NCBI GenBank assembly: GCA_035295665.1
Contig: DATGIQ010000098.1
Coordinates: 1-29,285, forward strand
DNA length: 29,285 nucleotides
Source: DATGIQ01 sp035295665
Lineage (GTDB): Bacteria > Planctomycetota > Planctomycetia > Gemmatales > Gemmataceae
Direction of reading: 5' to 3'
Shown piece after piece: positions 14,520 to 21,370 of the stretch. The notes beneath the pieces were generated by a model. The model was not told the DNA's origin and made no database searches. It saw nothing but the letters and a program-made list of their open reading frames with translations. Made by a program: the position numbers and the translations under genes. The stretch's first letter is position 1; every line of letters begins with the position of its first letter.

Positions 14520-15638
14520 TCAGCGCTGATAGATCGGCAAGGTCGCCTTATCCAGCTGCAAGATGCTCAGCGACAGTGCGGTGGTATAGATCGGCCCGAC
14601 ATAGCCCCAGGTGGCACTGCTGTTCCAACTCCCTTCCGGGCTCTGCATCCGCGCCAGGGTTGCAAACGTTGTCTTCCGGTACGTGCTCCAGGTCAGGCGA
14701 TCGTGTTCATTGGACTCGGGAAATAGCTTCGCGAAGCCGTCGTCGCCGAGCATGTAGAGAACTTGGGCGTAGTAGTAATGGGTGTACTCATCATGGCCGA
14801 TCCGGCCGACGCCAGCTCCCAGGGGCCGGACCGTGTTCTGGCAGGCTTTAATCCAACCCTTGACCATCGGCGACTGGTACTCGCCGAGGCTGAACCCACA
14901 GGCGACGGCGGCCGCGGTCAACGCCGGGCGTTCGTCTCTTCTGCCCATGCCCAGACTGTAAATGACGCCGCCCCCGGGTCCCGTGGATTTCTTCAGGTAG
15001 CCAATCGCCTTGTCGATGATCGAACCGGGAACGCTGATCCCCGCATTGCGGGCAGCACGGAGTGCCTGGGCCTGGGTGATCGTGACCGAGCCCTCATCCA
15101 GGTCATCGCCTTCCATATTACAGCCGTTGGCAACGTACCCCCAGCCGCCGCGCGTGGTCTGTGCCTTGCCGGTGTACTGAACACCCCGGTTGAGGATATC
15201 TTCGAGCCTCATCCGCCGCTCGCTGTCCTCTTCTTCTCCATACACACAGGCCAGGAACAGCAGGCCAAAACCATGACCGTACATGTACCGCTCGCGCTCG
15301 TTGGCGCGGTTCGAATTGCCGAGCAGACCGTTGCTCTGGGAGTGCGTCATCATCCAATCGACGGCCTTGCGGACGTTCGCCGAATACTTGCCGTCGCGGA
15401 TGGTGCTTCCCTCCATCAGGAAAGCCATACCGCACAAGGCTGTCATCGCCCCTTGGTATTGGCCGCCGTGCCCCTCCCAATGGCCATCGCGCTGTTGCAT
15501 TTTGACCAGCCAGTCGAGCCCCCGCGTGATCGCCTCCCGATATTCCGCAGGAAGTTCCTCGGCCCGGACTGGACACCCTCCCATCGCCCAAAGGACGAGA
15601 CTTCCCGCCAAGATAATCAACCGACTCGAATACTTCAC
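14520..15638 (-). CDS. Secreted prenyltransferase/squalene oxidase-repeat protein
   Basis: A 372-residue exported protein with alpha/alpha-toroid repeats of the prenyltransferase/squalene cyclase type. Repeats are seen at GLDWLVKMQQRDGHWEG, AVDWMMTHSQSNG, GVQYTGKAQTTRGGWGY, AIGYLKKS-TGPGGGVIY and LARMQSPEGSWNS. There is no DxDD motif of true cyclases, so an enzymatic role is doubtful; similar proteins are common in planctomycetes. The start is GTG 15638 behind AGGAG at 9 bases. The N-terminus MKYSSRLIILAGSLVLWAMG is a signal sequence; cleavage after PVRA is likely, but the AMGGC segment could also be a lipobox. It converges on gatB. A doubtful open frame ends 36 bases upstream of the start. 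Confidence 0.85.
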   Translation of the reverse strand: MKYSSRLIILAGSLVLWAMGGCPVRAEELPAEYREAITRGLDWLVKMQQRDGHWEGHGGQYQGAMTALCGMAFLMEGSTIRDGKYSANVRKAVDWMMTHSQSNGLLGNSNRANERERYMYGHGFGLLFLACVYGEEEDSERRMRLEDILNRGVQYTGKAQTTRGGWGYVANGCNMEGDDLDEGSVTITQAQALRAARNAGISVPGSIIDKAIGYLKKSTGPGGGVIYSLGMGRRDERPALTAAAVACGFSLGEYQSPMVKGWIKACQNTVRPLGAGVGRIGHDEYTHYYYAQVLYMLGDDGFAKLFPESNEHDRLTWSTYRKTTFATLARMQSPEGSWNSSATWGYVGPIYTTALSLSILQLDKATLPIYQR

Positions 15639-15674
15639 AGGTGTGCACTCCTGAGCGCGGTGGAGGCGAATCCG

Positions 15675-16168
15675 TCATGCCAAGGCGTCGTTTGTTCGAC
15701 GAATCAGGACGCCAATTCTGACATTGGCAGATGCGGCGCCGGACTGCAAGCTCATTTGCCAGGGGGATGTTCGAACCGGGGCGTTTGGCGAATTGGCCTG
15801 GCTCGTCAACGTGCCCACGTAAAGGACATGCGGGTTAATGATCCCACCGGACGAGTCACCGTAGGTGATGCCGTTGTTCGGATCACTCAACGTCAGTCGA
15901 ACCGGGCATTGTCTCACCGAAGATGGTGAGAGCGTGCAAGTGGCAGACACTCGAGCGGGAGCCACCCGTCCACGGGGCCTGCGTTGGCCACTCCCATTTT
16001 GGTGGAAGATGGGGTGTCTGAACCTCTTCTGGCATATCCGCTTACGCGGAGGGATCGGATCAAGCCCGACGACGGCCGGTCTATCGGGCATCCGGAAAAG
16101 GCACACATCGATGAAAGCAAGAGCAAGACTCTGAAGTAGAGGCCGATCGCTCTTGCGAACGCTAGGCC
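15675..16168 (-). other. Possible small lipoprotein gene, perhaps frameshifted
   Basis: The minus strand upstream of the toroid gene shows gene-like pieces in two frames. One has a hydrophobic VLLLLSSMCAFSGC stretch resembling a lipoprotein signal and runs on as PIDRPSSGLIRSL to a stop at 15914. Another frame, ending at 15675, reads VRLTLSDPNNGITYGDSSGG followed by HVLYVGTLTSQANSP, which also looks like real protein. A frameshift joining them would make a protein of roughly 150 residues. I do not recognise the family, see no good start site, and cannot exclude chance. The remaining part of the gap (16169-16201) holds nothing I can name. Confidence 0.25.
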
Positions 16169-16201
16169 GCCAGGCCCGATTGTCCCAATTTTACACGGCT
16201 G

Positions 16202-16244
16202 CCGGAAGGACACAGCCTGTCCGGTATCCAATGACGGACAAGGC
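16202..16244 (+). promoter_or_regulatory. Two mutually exclusive hairpins before CcmH-like gene
   Basis: The segment around TGTCCGG (16218-16224) can pair upstream with CCGGA-A-GGACA (16202-16212) or downstream as GCCTGTCCG (16215-16223) with CGGACAAGGC (16235-16244, one bulge). Both cannot form together. The end is 75 bases before the start at 16319. Attenuator-like behaviour is only a guess; no known riboswitch class is recognised. Confidence 0.3.
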
Positions 16245-16318
16245 TTGCAATTTGCTTGCCGAAGCGTCTTAATGAGATTGAGATGGTTCCTCAAGATAAC
16301 GCCCACAAGGATCCTGCC

Positions 16319-17545
16319 ATGGCTTACTCCGGTTGGCTGCGTATGGTCGCCTTGCTCCTGCTATGCATTGTTCAAGTCCCTGCGATGGCCGATGAACCTG
16401 CATCCAAGCAAGCCGCCGAGAAAATCAAGGAAGTGGCTGGCTCGGCGGAGTTTCTCCGCTCGGTGCCCAAGCGATTCGCAACCCTCCAAGCCATTGCCCC
16501 CGCTGCTCAGCAAGTGACGCTTTTGATCGATGGAGAAGATTTGCCGAAAGTATGGTCCGTGGTCCCGGATGCCGAGCTGAAGATTACGGGCTGGTGGGGC
16601 CGCCTCGACCAGTTCCGCGCCGGTGATCGCGTCTGGCTCTGGTTCAAAACCGATCGGCAGCAGCAACCCGTGGCCATCTCCATGATGGCCGACGAGTTAA
16701 GCGAGCAAGACATCCATGGACCGGGGGTAACTGTGGAGGCCCGCACGGCTGAGAGCATTACACTCAAGCCTGTGGTAGGGAAAAGCCGGACACTCAAGAC
16801 AGCGACAACCGAAGTCTACTCCGGTCCATCGAAAGACCATGGCGATGCCGCCCTGGAACGTGTTCACGCCGGCGACAAAGTGTATGTGCAAAGCGCTGGA
16901 GGGACCGCTCGGTTAATCATGGACAAAGCGGCCTTCGAAATCCGCCGGGCTGAGCAAAAGGCCCAATTACGCAAACGGTGGCAGGATGAAGGATTACCCG
17001 GCACAGTAACGTTCTTGCACATCTTCAGCGGCGAAATGGACTTCATGCTTGATCATGAAGCGATGCGCTGGGCCCGCTCCCTGAAGCTCGGAGATCAAGT
17101 GACGCTCCAGGCGACGCCTCCGATTCAAGCCGTAGTGAAACACGTGGTACCCTGGCGTGAGCGGACACAACTTCGCCTGGTCGTGCACAGCAAGGATCAG
17201 GCCGACCTGACGCTAGGGCAGCGGCTTGCCCTTCGCATGCAGCCTCCGTCGGATGAGTCCGACAGCGCCTTGCTCCCCCTCGATCTGAACCGGCCGCGCA
17301 CGAAGGCGGAGCGGATCGACTGGTTTTTGGCCAGCATCTACTGCACCTGTGGAATCAAGGGCGACAATTGCACCGGCCATTTCTACACGCTGGCCAGTTG
17401 TAATCCGAACGGCTGCGGCATGCCGCATGCAATGCGTGAGCTCCTCGCCGAGAGGATCGACAAGGGATTGACCGACAAGCAGATCTTCGAAGAGTTGCTC
17501 AAGAAACAAGGTCCGGACCTGGTGCGACAGCATTTAATGCCTTGA
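16319..17545 (+). CDS. Secreted protein with CcmH-like Cys-rich C-terminus
   Basis: A 408-residue exported protein. The start is ATG 16319 with AAGGA 7 bases upstream; earlier in-frame ATGs lack sites. A signal peptide covers residues 1-24 (VALLLLCIVQVPAMA, cleavage before DEP). Residues 25-325 look like three short beta-barrel or OB-like units, each with a phrase such as FRAGDRVWLWF, VHAGDKVYVQ or LKLGDQVTLQ. The last 82 residues hold IDWFLASIYCTCGIKGDNC and SCNPNGCGMPHAMRELLAER, then DKGLTDKQIFEELLKKQGPD. Cysteines are at 342, 344, 351, 361 and 366. This resembles the CcmH/CycL thiol domain of cytochrome c maturation, in which a Cys pair is followed by a helix with an I-x-x-G-x-(S/T)-D-x-x-I pattern. 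No other ccm gene is adjacent, so the role is inferred. Confidence 0.7.
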   Translation: MAYSGWLRMVALLLLCIVQVPAMADEPASKQAAEKIKEVAGSAEFLRSVPKRFATLQAIAPAAQQVTLLIDGEDLPKVWSVVPDAELKITGWWGRLDQFRAGDRVWLWFKTDRQQQPVAISMMADELSEQDIHGPGVTVEARTAESITLKPVVGKSRTLKTATTEVYSGPSKDHGDAALERVHAGDKVYVQSAGGTARLIMDKAAFEIRRAEQKAQLRKRWQDEGLPGTVTFLHIFSGEMDFMLDHEAMRWARSLKLGDQVTLQATPPIQAVVKHVVPWRERTQLRLVVHSKDQADLTLGQRLALRMQPPSDESDSALLPLDLNRPRTKAERIDWFLASIYCTCGIKGDNCTGHFYTLASCNPNGCGMPHAMRELLAERIDKGLTDKQIFEELLKKQGPDLVRQHLMP

Positions 17546-17565
17546 TCCAAACCGCCGGGTTGGAT
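17545..17565. terminator. Short hairpin between convergent stops
   Basis: ATCCAA (17545-17550) pairs with TTGGAT (17560-17565), with two further C-G pairs inside. It fills the whole 20-base gap between two convergent genes and could slow polymerase from either side. There is no T run. Confidence 0.3.
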
Positions 17566-18222
17566 TCATTCTTCGACCGGCTTGATGCGCAGAACATCCA
17601 GCCATTGATACGTATCAATTGCCAACCGGCCGATCGTGGTTGGCTCGTCGGTCCATAACGCCAATCCGAGCAGGATCGCTTGTCTACCCGCCTGGGCTCG
17701 GCCCGCGGCTAGCACCCAGTTGGAAAGCTCTGCTTCCGGCTGTGGCCGCTGCGTACGCCGGTGGAAAGCCAATGTAAAGCCCTGCTGGCTGACCTGCGGC
17801 GGCCATACTCGGATCCGTGCCCCCTCCTGTGCCGCGATCGCTCCGAGTCCCGGTACGACGCGATCGAGCAGCGGGAGGGCTGTGCTCTCCTCCACACCGC
17901 CCTCCGTGCCGATGGCGGCCATGACTACTAGCCGTAACCGCACCGGCAAATGGTAGAGCGACAACCGGCGTGGTTCCGCGAGCGCGGGTGGCGGATCGTC
18001 GGCCAAATTCTCATGGAATTCGCGATCGGCTTCTTCGAGTACCGGTAGCCGGCGACGAAAGAGGGCACGCAGACTCCGATCCACCACCGCCCAGAGCAGG
18101 AGCAGCAGGACCAAAGCGAGCACAGCGAACACAACCCACCAACCACCGTTCTCCAAGAAGTTGCGCAATTCCGGCGGCAGCGAATCAGTTAGCGGACTCA
18201 GGTGCCTTTTGAAATCATCCAT
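17566..18222 (-). CDS. Hypothetical single-span membrane protein
   Basis: I do not recognise this 218-residue protein. It has one strong hydrophobic segment at residues 27-46 (GGWWVVFAVLALVLLLLLWA) followed by a basic RSLRALFRRRL, which suggests a cytoplasmic C-terminal side. The soluble part is rich in Leu, Arg and Pro with YHLPVRLRLVVMAAIG and LSNWVLAAGRAQAGRQAILL as the most structured stretches. I start at ATG 18222; the frame stays open to 18390, but that extension crosses the palindrome at 18330-18376 and reads as repeat sequence. The ribosome binding site is weak. It converges on the CcmH-like gene and diverges from the propeller gene. Confidence 0.65.
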   Translation of the reverse strand: MDDFKRHLSPLTDSLPPELRNFLENGGWWVVFAVLALVLLLLLWAVVDRSLRALFRRRLPVLEEADREFHENLADDPPPALAEPRRLSLYHLPVRLRLVVMAAIGTEGGVEESTALPLLDRVVPGLGAIAAQEGARIRVWPPQVSQQGFTLAFHRRTQRPQPEAELSNWVLAAGRAQAGRQAILLGLALWTDEPTTIGRLAIDTYQWLDVLRIKPVEE

Positions 18223-18290
18223 CTCAGATTGGCCACGTACAGGGTTGTTCCACCAGCGCTTGCGGACACTGCGGGCCGGTGGGCTTCTTC

Positions 18291-18296
18291 TATAAT
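18291..18296 (+). promoter_or_regulatory. Candidate -10 element for the propeller gene
   Basis: A perfect TATAAT stands in the divergent region, 153 bases before the start at 18449. The -35 region at 16-18 bases is poor (ACTGCG or near). A transcript from it would carry the 18330-18376 palindrome in its leader. Confidence 0.3.
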
Positions 18297-18329
18297 AGTC
18301 TAATAGACCGTGCACAAGGTTGTACGCTC

Positions 18330-18376
18330 CAAGCCGGACGCGCCAGCGAAGGACCTTTGCTGGCGCGTCCGGTTTG
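18330..18376. repeat. Long palindrome, possible REP-like dispersed element
   Basis: Arms of 23 bases (18330-18352 and 18354-18376) pair completely, with two G-T pairs, around a single central A. The core is GCCGGACGCGCCAGCGAAGG and its inverse. No T run follows on either side. It sits in the 226-base gap between divergent genes, and its translation (KPDAPAK and similar) pollutes both upstream open frames. From memory, such KPDAPAK-type strings are frequent in planctomycete predicted proteins, which would fit a dispersed family. Confidence 0.75.
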
Positions 18377-18448
18377 TGTGCCGGAATCACGCACGATGGT
18401 TTCGGTATTCATCCATCCGATCAAGAGTCCCCGCACAAGGAGCCGTCC

Positions 18449-19471
18449 ATGCTGGCCTTGCTGGCTTGCCTTACCCTGAGTGTCGATGCCGCCGATTGGC
18501 AGAAGCTCGAAGCGGTTCATCTCAAGAATATCCGTCAAGTCACGGCGGATTTTGTTCGCGCCGGAGAGGGCTACTTTTCGCCGGACGGCAAGCAGATCAT
18601 CTTCCAGGCCGAAGAAAAGGGCACCGGCAATCCGTTTTACCAGATCTTTGTCCTTGACCTCGCCACCGGCCGCTACCGCCGCGTCAGTCCCGGCGTGGGC
18701 CGGACGACATGCAGCTACTTCGCGCCGGATGGTAAGAAAATCATCTTCGCCAGCAGCCATCTCGATCCCGAAGCCACGAAACACTACGCTGAGGAGTATC
18801 GCCAACGGGAGGAGGACCAGCGCACCGGAAGGCGGCGCCGCTATCAATGGGACTTTGACCCGCACATGGATATTTTCGAAGCCAACCCAGATGGGTCCGG
18901 ATTGAAGCGTCTGACCCAATCTCCTGGCTACGATGCCGAAGGGAGTTATTCGCCCGACGGCAAGCACATTGTCTTCTGCTCGAACCGCGATGGCAATCTC
19001 GAGCTGTACATCATGGATGCCGATGGTCGCAATGTCCGGAAGCTGACGAACGCTCCGGGCTGTTATAACGGCGGGCCCTTCTTCTCACCCGACGGCCAGC
19101 GCGTGATTTTTCGCAGCGACCGGCAGAAAAAGGACCATCTTCAGCTTTATGTGATCAACGCCGACGGCAGCGGAGAGCGGGCCTTGACGAATAACCTGGA
19201 TTGGGTCTACTGGGCTCCGTTCTGGTACAAGGACGGCAAGCACATTGTGTTCACCGCGGCCGACCACAGTGATCCCACGGTGCGGCCCAACTATGATTTG
19301 TGGTGGATGAATCTCGAAACCGGCAAAAAGATTCGACTCACCTACGCCCCCGGACAGGATGTGTTGCCGGCATTCAGTCCGGACGGCAGCAAATTACTCT
19401 GGACCTCAACTCGCGATGGCCGGCAGCCGGCGCAGCTTTACATGGCGGATTTCGTGCCGCCCAAGGAGTAA
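18449..19471 (+). CDS. TolB-like beta-propeller (PD40 repeat) exported protein
   Basis: A 340-residue protein with at least five PD40 blades: YFSPDGKQIIFQAEE, YFAPDGKKIIFAS, SYSPDGKHIVFCSNRDGN, FFSPDGQRVIFRSD and AFSPDGSKLLWTSTRDG, plus FWYKDGKHIVFTAAD. Each blade is followed by a phrase such as ELYIMDADGRNVRKLT that is typical of TolB-type propellers. The start is ATG 18449 with AAGGAG 7 bases upstream; the longer frame upstream lies in repeat DNA. A short signal peptide (MLALLACLTLSVDAA) suggests export. TolB itself is longer and has an extra N-terminal domain, and no tol-pal genes are near, so the function is unknown. cobT follows 42 bases downstream on the same strand. Confidence 0.85.
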   Translation: MLALLACLTLSVDAADWQKLEAVHLKNIRQVTADFVRAGEGYFSPDGKQIIFQAEEKGTGNPFYQIFVLDLATGRYRRVSPGVGRTTCSYFAPDGKKIIFASSHLDPEATKHYAEEYRQREEDQRTGRRRRYQWDFDPHMDIFEANPDGSGLKRLTQSPGYDAEGSYSPDGKHIVFCSNRDGNLELYIMDADGRNVRKLTNAPGCYNGGPFFSPDGQRVIFRSDRQKKDHLQLYVINADGSGERALTNNLDWVYWAPFWYKDGKHIVFTAADHSDPTVRPNYDLWWMNLETGKKIRLTYAPGQDVLPAFSPDGSKLLWTSTRDGRQPAQLYMADFVPPKE

Positions 19472-19513
19472 CCGACCACCACCTGCGAAGTACGGAGTAC
19501 GCCGGAGACGACC

Positions 19514-20581
19514 TTGCCAAATCCCATCTCCTCTCTGGACCCGATCTGGCTAGAGCGCGCGGCCGCATACCAGGCCCGCTTGACCATGCCGGCTGGCGCG
19601 CTGGGCCGCCTCCTGGAGATCGGTCGCCAGCTTTGCGCCATTCAAGAAACGCTGAAGCCGTGTACCGATCCCGCCGCGGTGCTGGTGATGGCGGCCGATC
19701 ATGGGATCGCCGACGAAGGCGTGAGCGCCTATCCGCAAGAAGTCACCGGGCAGATGGTGGCCAATTTTCTCCACGGGGGGGCGGCGATCAATGTGCTGGC
19801 TCGGAGACAGCAAGCGTTCGTTATCGTGGTGGATATGGGAATGAAGACGGCCCTGGCGGCTCCTCCAACGGCCTCAGCCAGCCGCTTCGTGAGCCAGGCC
19901 ATCGCACGGGGGACGGCCAACTTTGTGACCGAACCAGCCATGACCAGCACGCAAGCACTCCAGGCTCAGGACGTCGGCCGGCGCGTGGTGGCCGAGCAGC
20001 TGGCCGGCCAAGGCGTGCGTGTCGTGGCTTTGGGTGAAATGGGAATCGGCAACACGACCAGTGCCAGCGCCATCGCGGCAGCCCTCACCGGGCTTCCGGC
20101 GGCCGCAGTCACCGGCCGGGGAACAGGATTAGACGATGCCGGTCTTCGGCACAAGATTGCCATCATCGACCGCGCTTTAGCCCGCCACTTCCCTAACCGA
20201 CATGGGCCGGTGGAAGCGGCCGAAGTCCTGGCAGCCGTGGGCGGTTTCGAGATTGCGGGTCTTGTGGGAGCGGCACGGGAAGCGGCTTCGCGGCGTATGC
20301 TCATCGTGTTGGACGGGTTTATCAGTTCGGTGGCTGGGCTGTTGGCCGCGCGGCTCGAGCCGGCCGTGCGCGATTATTTCATCGCCTCCCACCGCAGCGT
20401 GGAGCTTGGCCATCGGGTGGTGCTCGAAGTGCTGGATTTGGTCCCACTGGTCGATCTCGGTCTGCGTCTAGGGGAGGGGAGTGGGGCGGTCCTGACACTC
20501 AACATCATTCACAGCGCTGCCGACATCCTGCGTGACATGGCGACGTTCGCCTCGGCCGGAGTCACTGGGCTACCCGAGTAA
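19514..20581 (+). CDS. cobT: Nicotinate-nucleotide-dimethylbenzimidazole phosphoribosyltransferase
   Basis: CobT transfers the phosphoribosyl group of nicotinate mononucleotide to the lower-ligand base of cobalamin (usually 5,6-dimethylbenzimidazole). The 355-residue length is normal. Recognised segments are LTMPAGALGRLLEIGRQLCA, VLVMAADHGIADEGVSAYP, VTGQMVANFLHGGAAINVLA, GEMGIGNTTSASAIAAALTG and, near the end, LGLRLGEGSGAVLTLNII, whose Glu matches the catalytic base of the Salmonella enzyme. The start is TTG 19514, needed to keep the conserved N-terminus; CGGAGA lies just upstream. Its last 12 bases overlap the end of the convergent gene 20570-21118. Confidence 0.96.
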   Translation: MPNPISSLDPIWLERAAAYQARLTMPAGALGRLLEIGRQLCAIQETLKPCTDPAAVLVMAADHGIADEGVSAYPQEVTGQMVANFLHGGAAINVLARRQQAFVIVVDMGMKTALAAPPTASASRFVSQAIARGTANFVTEPAMTSTQALQAQDVGRRVVAEQLAGQGVRVVALGEMGIGNTTSASAIAAALTGLPAAAVTGRGTGLDDAGLRHKIAIIDRALARHFPNRHGPVEAAEVLAAVGGFEIAGLVGAAREAASRRMLIVLDGFISSVAGLLAARLEPAVRDYFIASHRSVELGHRVVLEVLDLVPLVDLGLRLGEGSGAVLTLNIIHSAADILRDMATFASAGVTGLPE

Positions 20582-21118
20582 GTGTTGCCGTCGCTGGCCG
20601 GATTCACCGGGTTGCATGCGTTCCCACTCGCGCCGTACCTGGTTGAGACCGTAGGCGCACAGCTCGAATTCATGACTGAGGCGGCGCAGCACCGGAGCTT
20701 CCTGCCGGTAGGGCTCTTGTTCGAAGGTGCTGGCGATGTAATAGGAACGCTTGCCCTGCTCGCAGTAGTCGATGAAGTGGTCCTTGCGCAGGACCGAGCG
20801 CAGCCGCTTGAGGGCTTCGGGATAGACTCCGGTCCAGAATAGCGTGAAATCGCCAATGTGACGGTAAACCTCGCGTCGGGTACGGCCTTCGGGGGGGAAG
20901 GATTCCGCTTCGAGCATCATGTCGGCCACCTCTTCCAGCCGTCGGCCCTGGGCATTGGCGAGCCGATAGATTGCGTCCATCGCAACGAAACGCGACAGCA
21001 GGGCCGAAAGATAATCGACCAGGTGAGGATCACCGATTCCCAAGAGTTCAACGAAGGTCTGTTCCGTGAGTCCGGCGAATAGGCGCCGCAGCGCAGGATC
21101 GCGATTCGTTATCTCCAT
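20570..21118 (-). CDS. Hypothetical helical protein
   Basis: I do not recognise this 182-residue protein. It appears fully helical and soluble, with blocks LLGIGDPHLVDYLSALLSRF, YRLANAQGRRLEEVADMMLE, RREVYRHIGDFTLFWTGVYP and a charged C-terminus. There is no signal peptide or membrane span. The start at ATG 21118 has AGAGGA 7 bases upstream, and a good promoter (21184-21211) lies between it and the longer in-frame start at 21217, which is therefore unlikely. It overlaps the cobT 3' end by 12 bases tail to tail. Confidence 0.75.
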   Translation of the reverse strand: MEITNRDPALRRLFAGLTEQTFVELLGIGDPHLVDYLSALLSRFVAMDAIYRLANAQGRRLEEVADMMLEAESFPPEGRTRREVYRHIGDFTLFWTGVYPEALKRLRSVLRKDHFIDYCEQGKRSYYIASTFEQEPYRQEAPVLRRLSHEFELCAYGLNQVRREWERMQPGESGQRRQHLLG

Positions 21119-21183
21119 GACCAATCCTCTTCTACAGATTCCCGCATGCTCTGCCATCCGTGGCATGAGCCTCTCTAATCGCA

Positions 21184-21211
21184 ATTTTAGCGCACGATAG
21201 TATTGAGTCAA
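21184..21211 (-). promoter_or_regulatory. Sigma-70 type promoter of the 20570-21118 gene
   Basis: On the minus strand TTGACT (21211-21206) and TAAAAT (21189-21184) are separated by 16 bases; each matches 5 of 6 consensus positions. Transcription would start near 21177, leaving a leader of about 59 bases before ATG 21118. Confidence 0.65.
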
Positions 21212-21318
21212 ATCCAACGCGTTGATCCGACCGATTGGCGGAATTGGGTAAGCCGAAGGGGAGATGACGAGTGCCGACCGGAGGAGTCAAGACGGCGGGG
21301 CAATTCGCGCCGGACAGC

Positions 21319-21347
21319 AAAAAGCCCACGGACTTTCGTCCGTGGGC
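21319..21347 (-). terminator. Terminator of the PilMN-type operon
   Basis: A perfect 10-bp stem (GCCCACGGAC 21324-21333 with 21338-21347) and a 4-base loop is followed on the minus strand by five T (21323-21319). It lies 24 bases after the stop of the last operon gene. Confidence 0.9.
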
Positions 21348-21370
21348 AAACTGCAAAATTTCACGCTGGT

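Noticed and set aside
18223..18390. Longer N-terminus for the single-span protein at 17566-18222
   Set aside because: The extension is encoded by the palindromic repeat and has no ribosome binding site.
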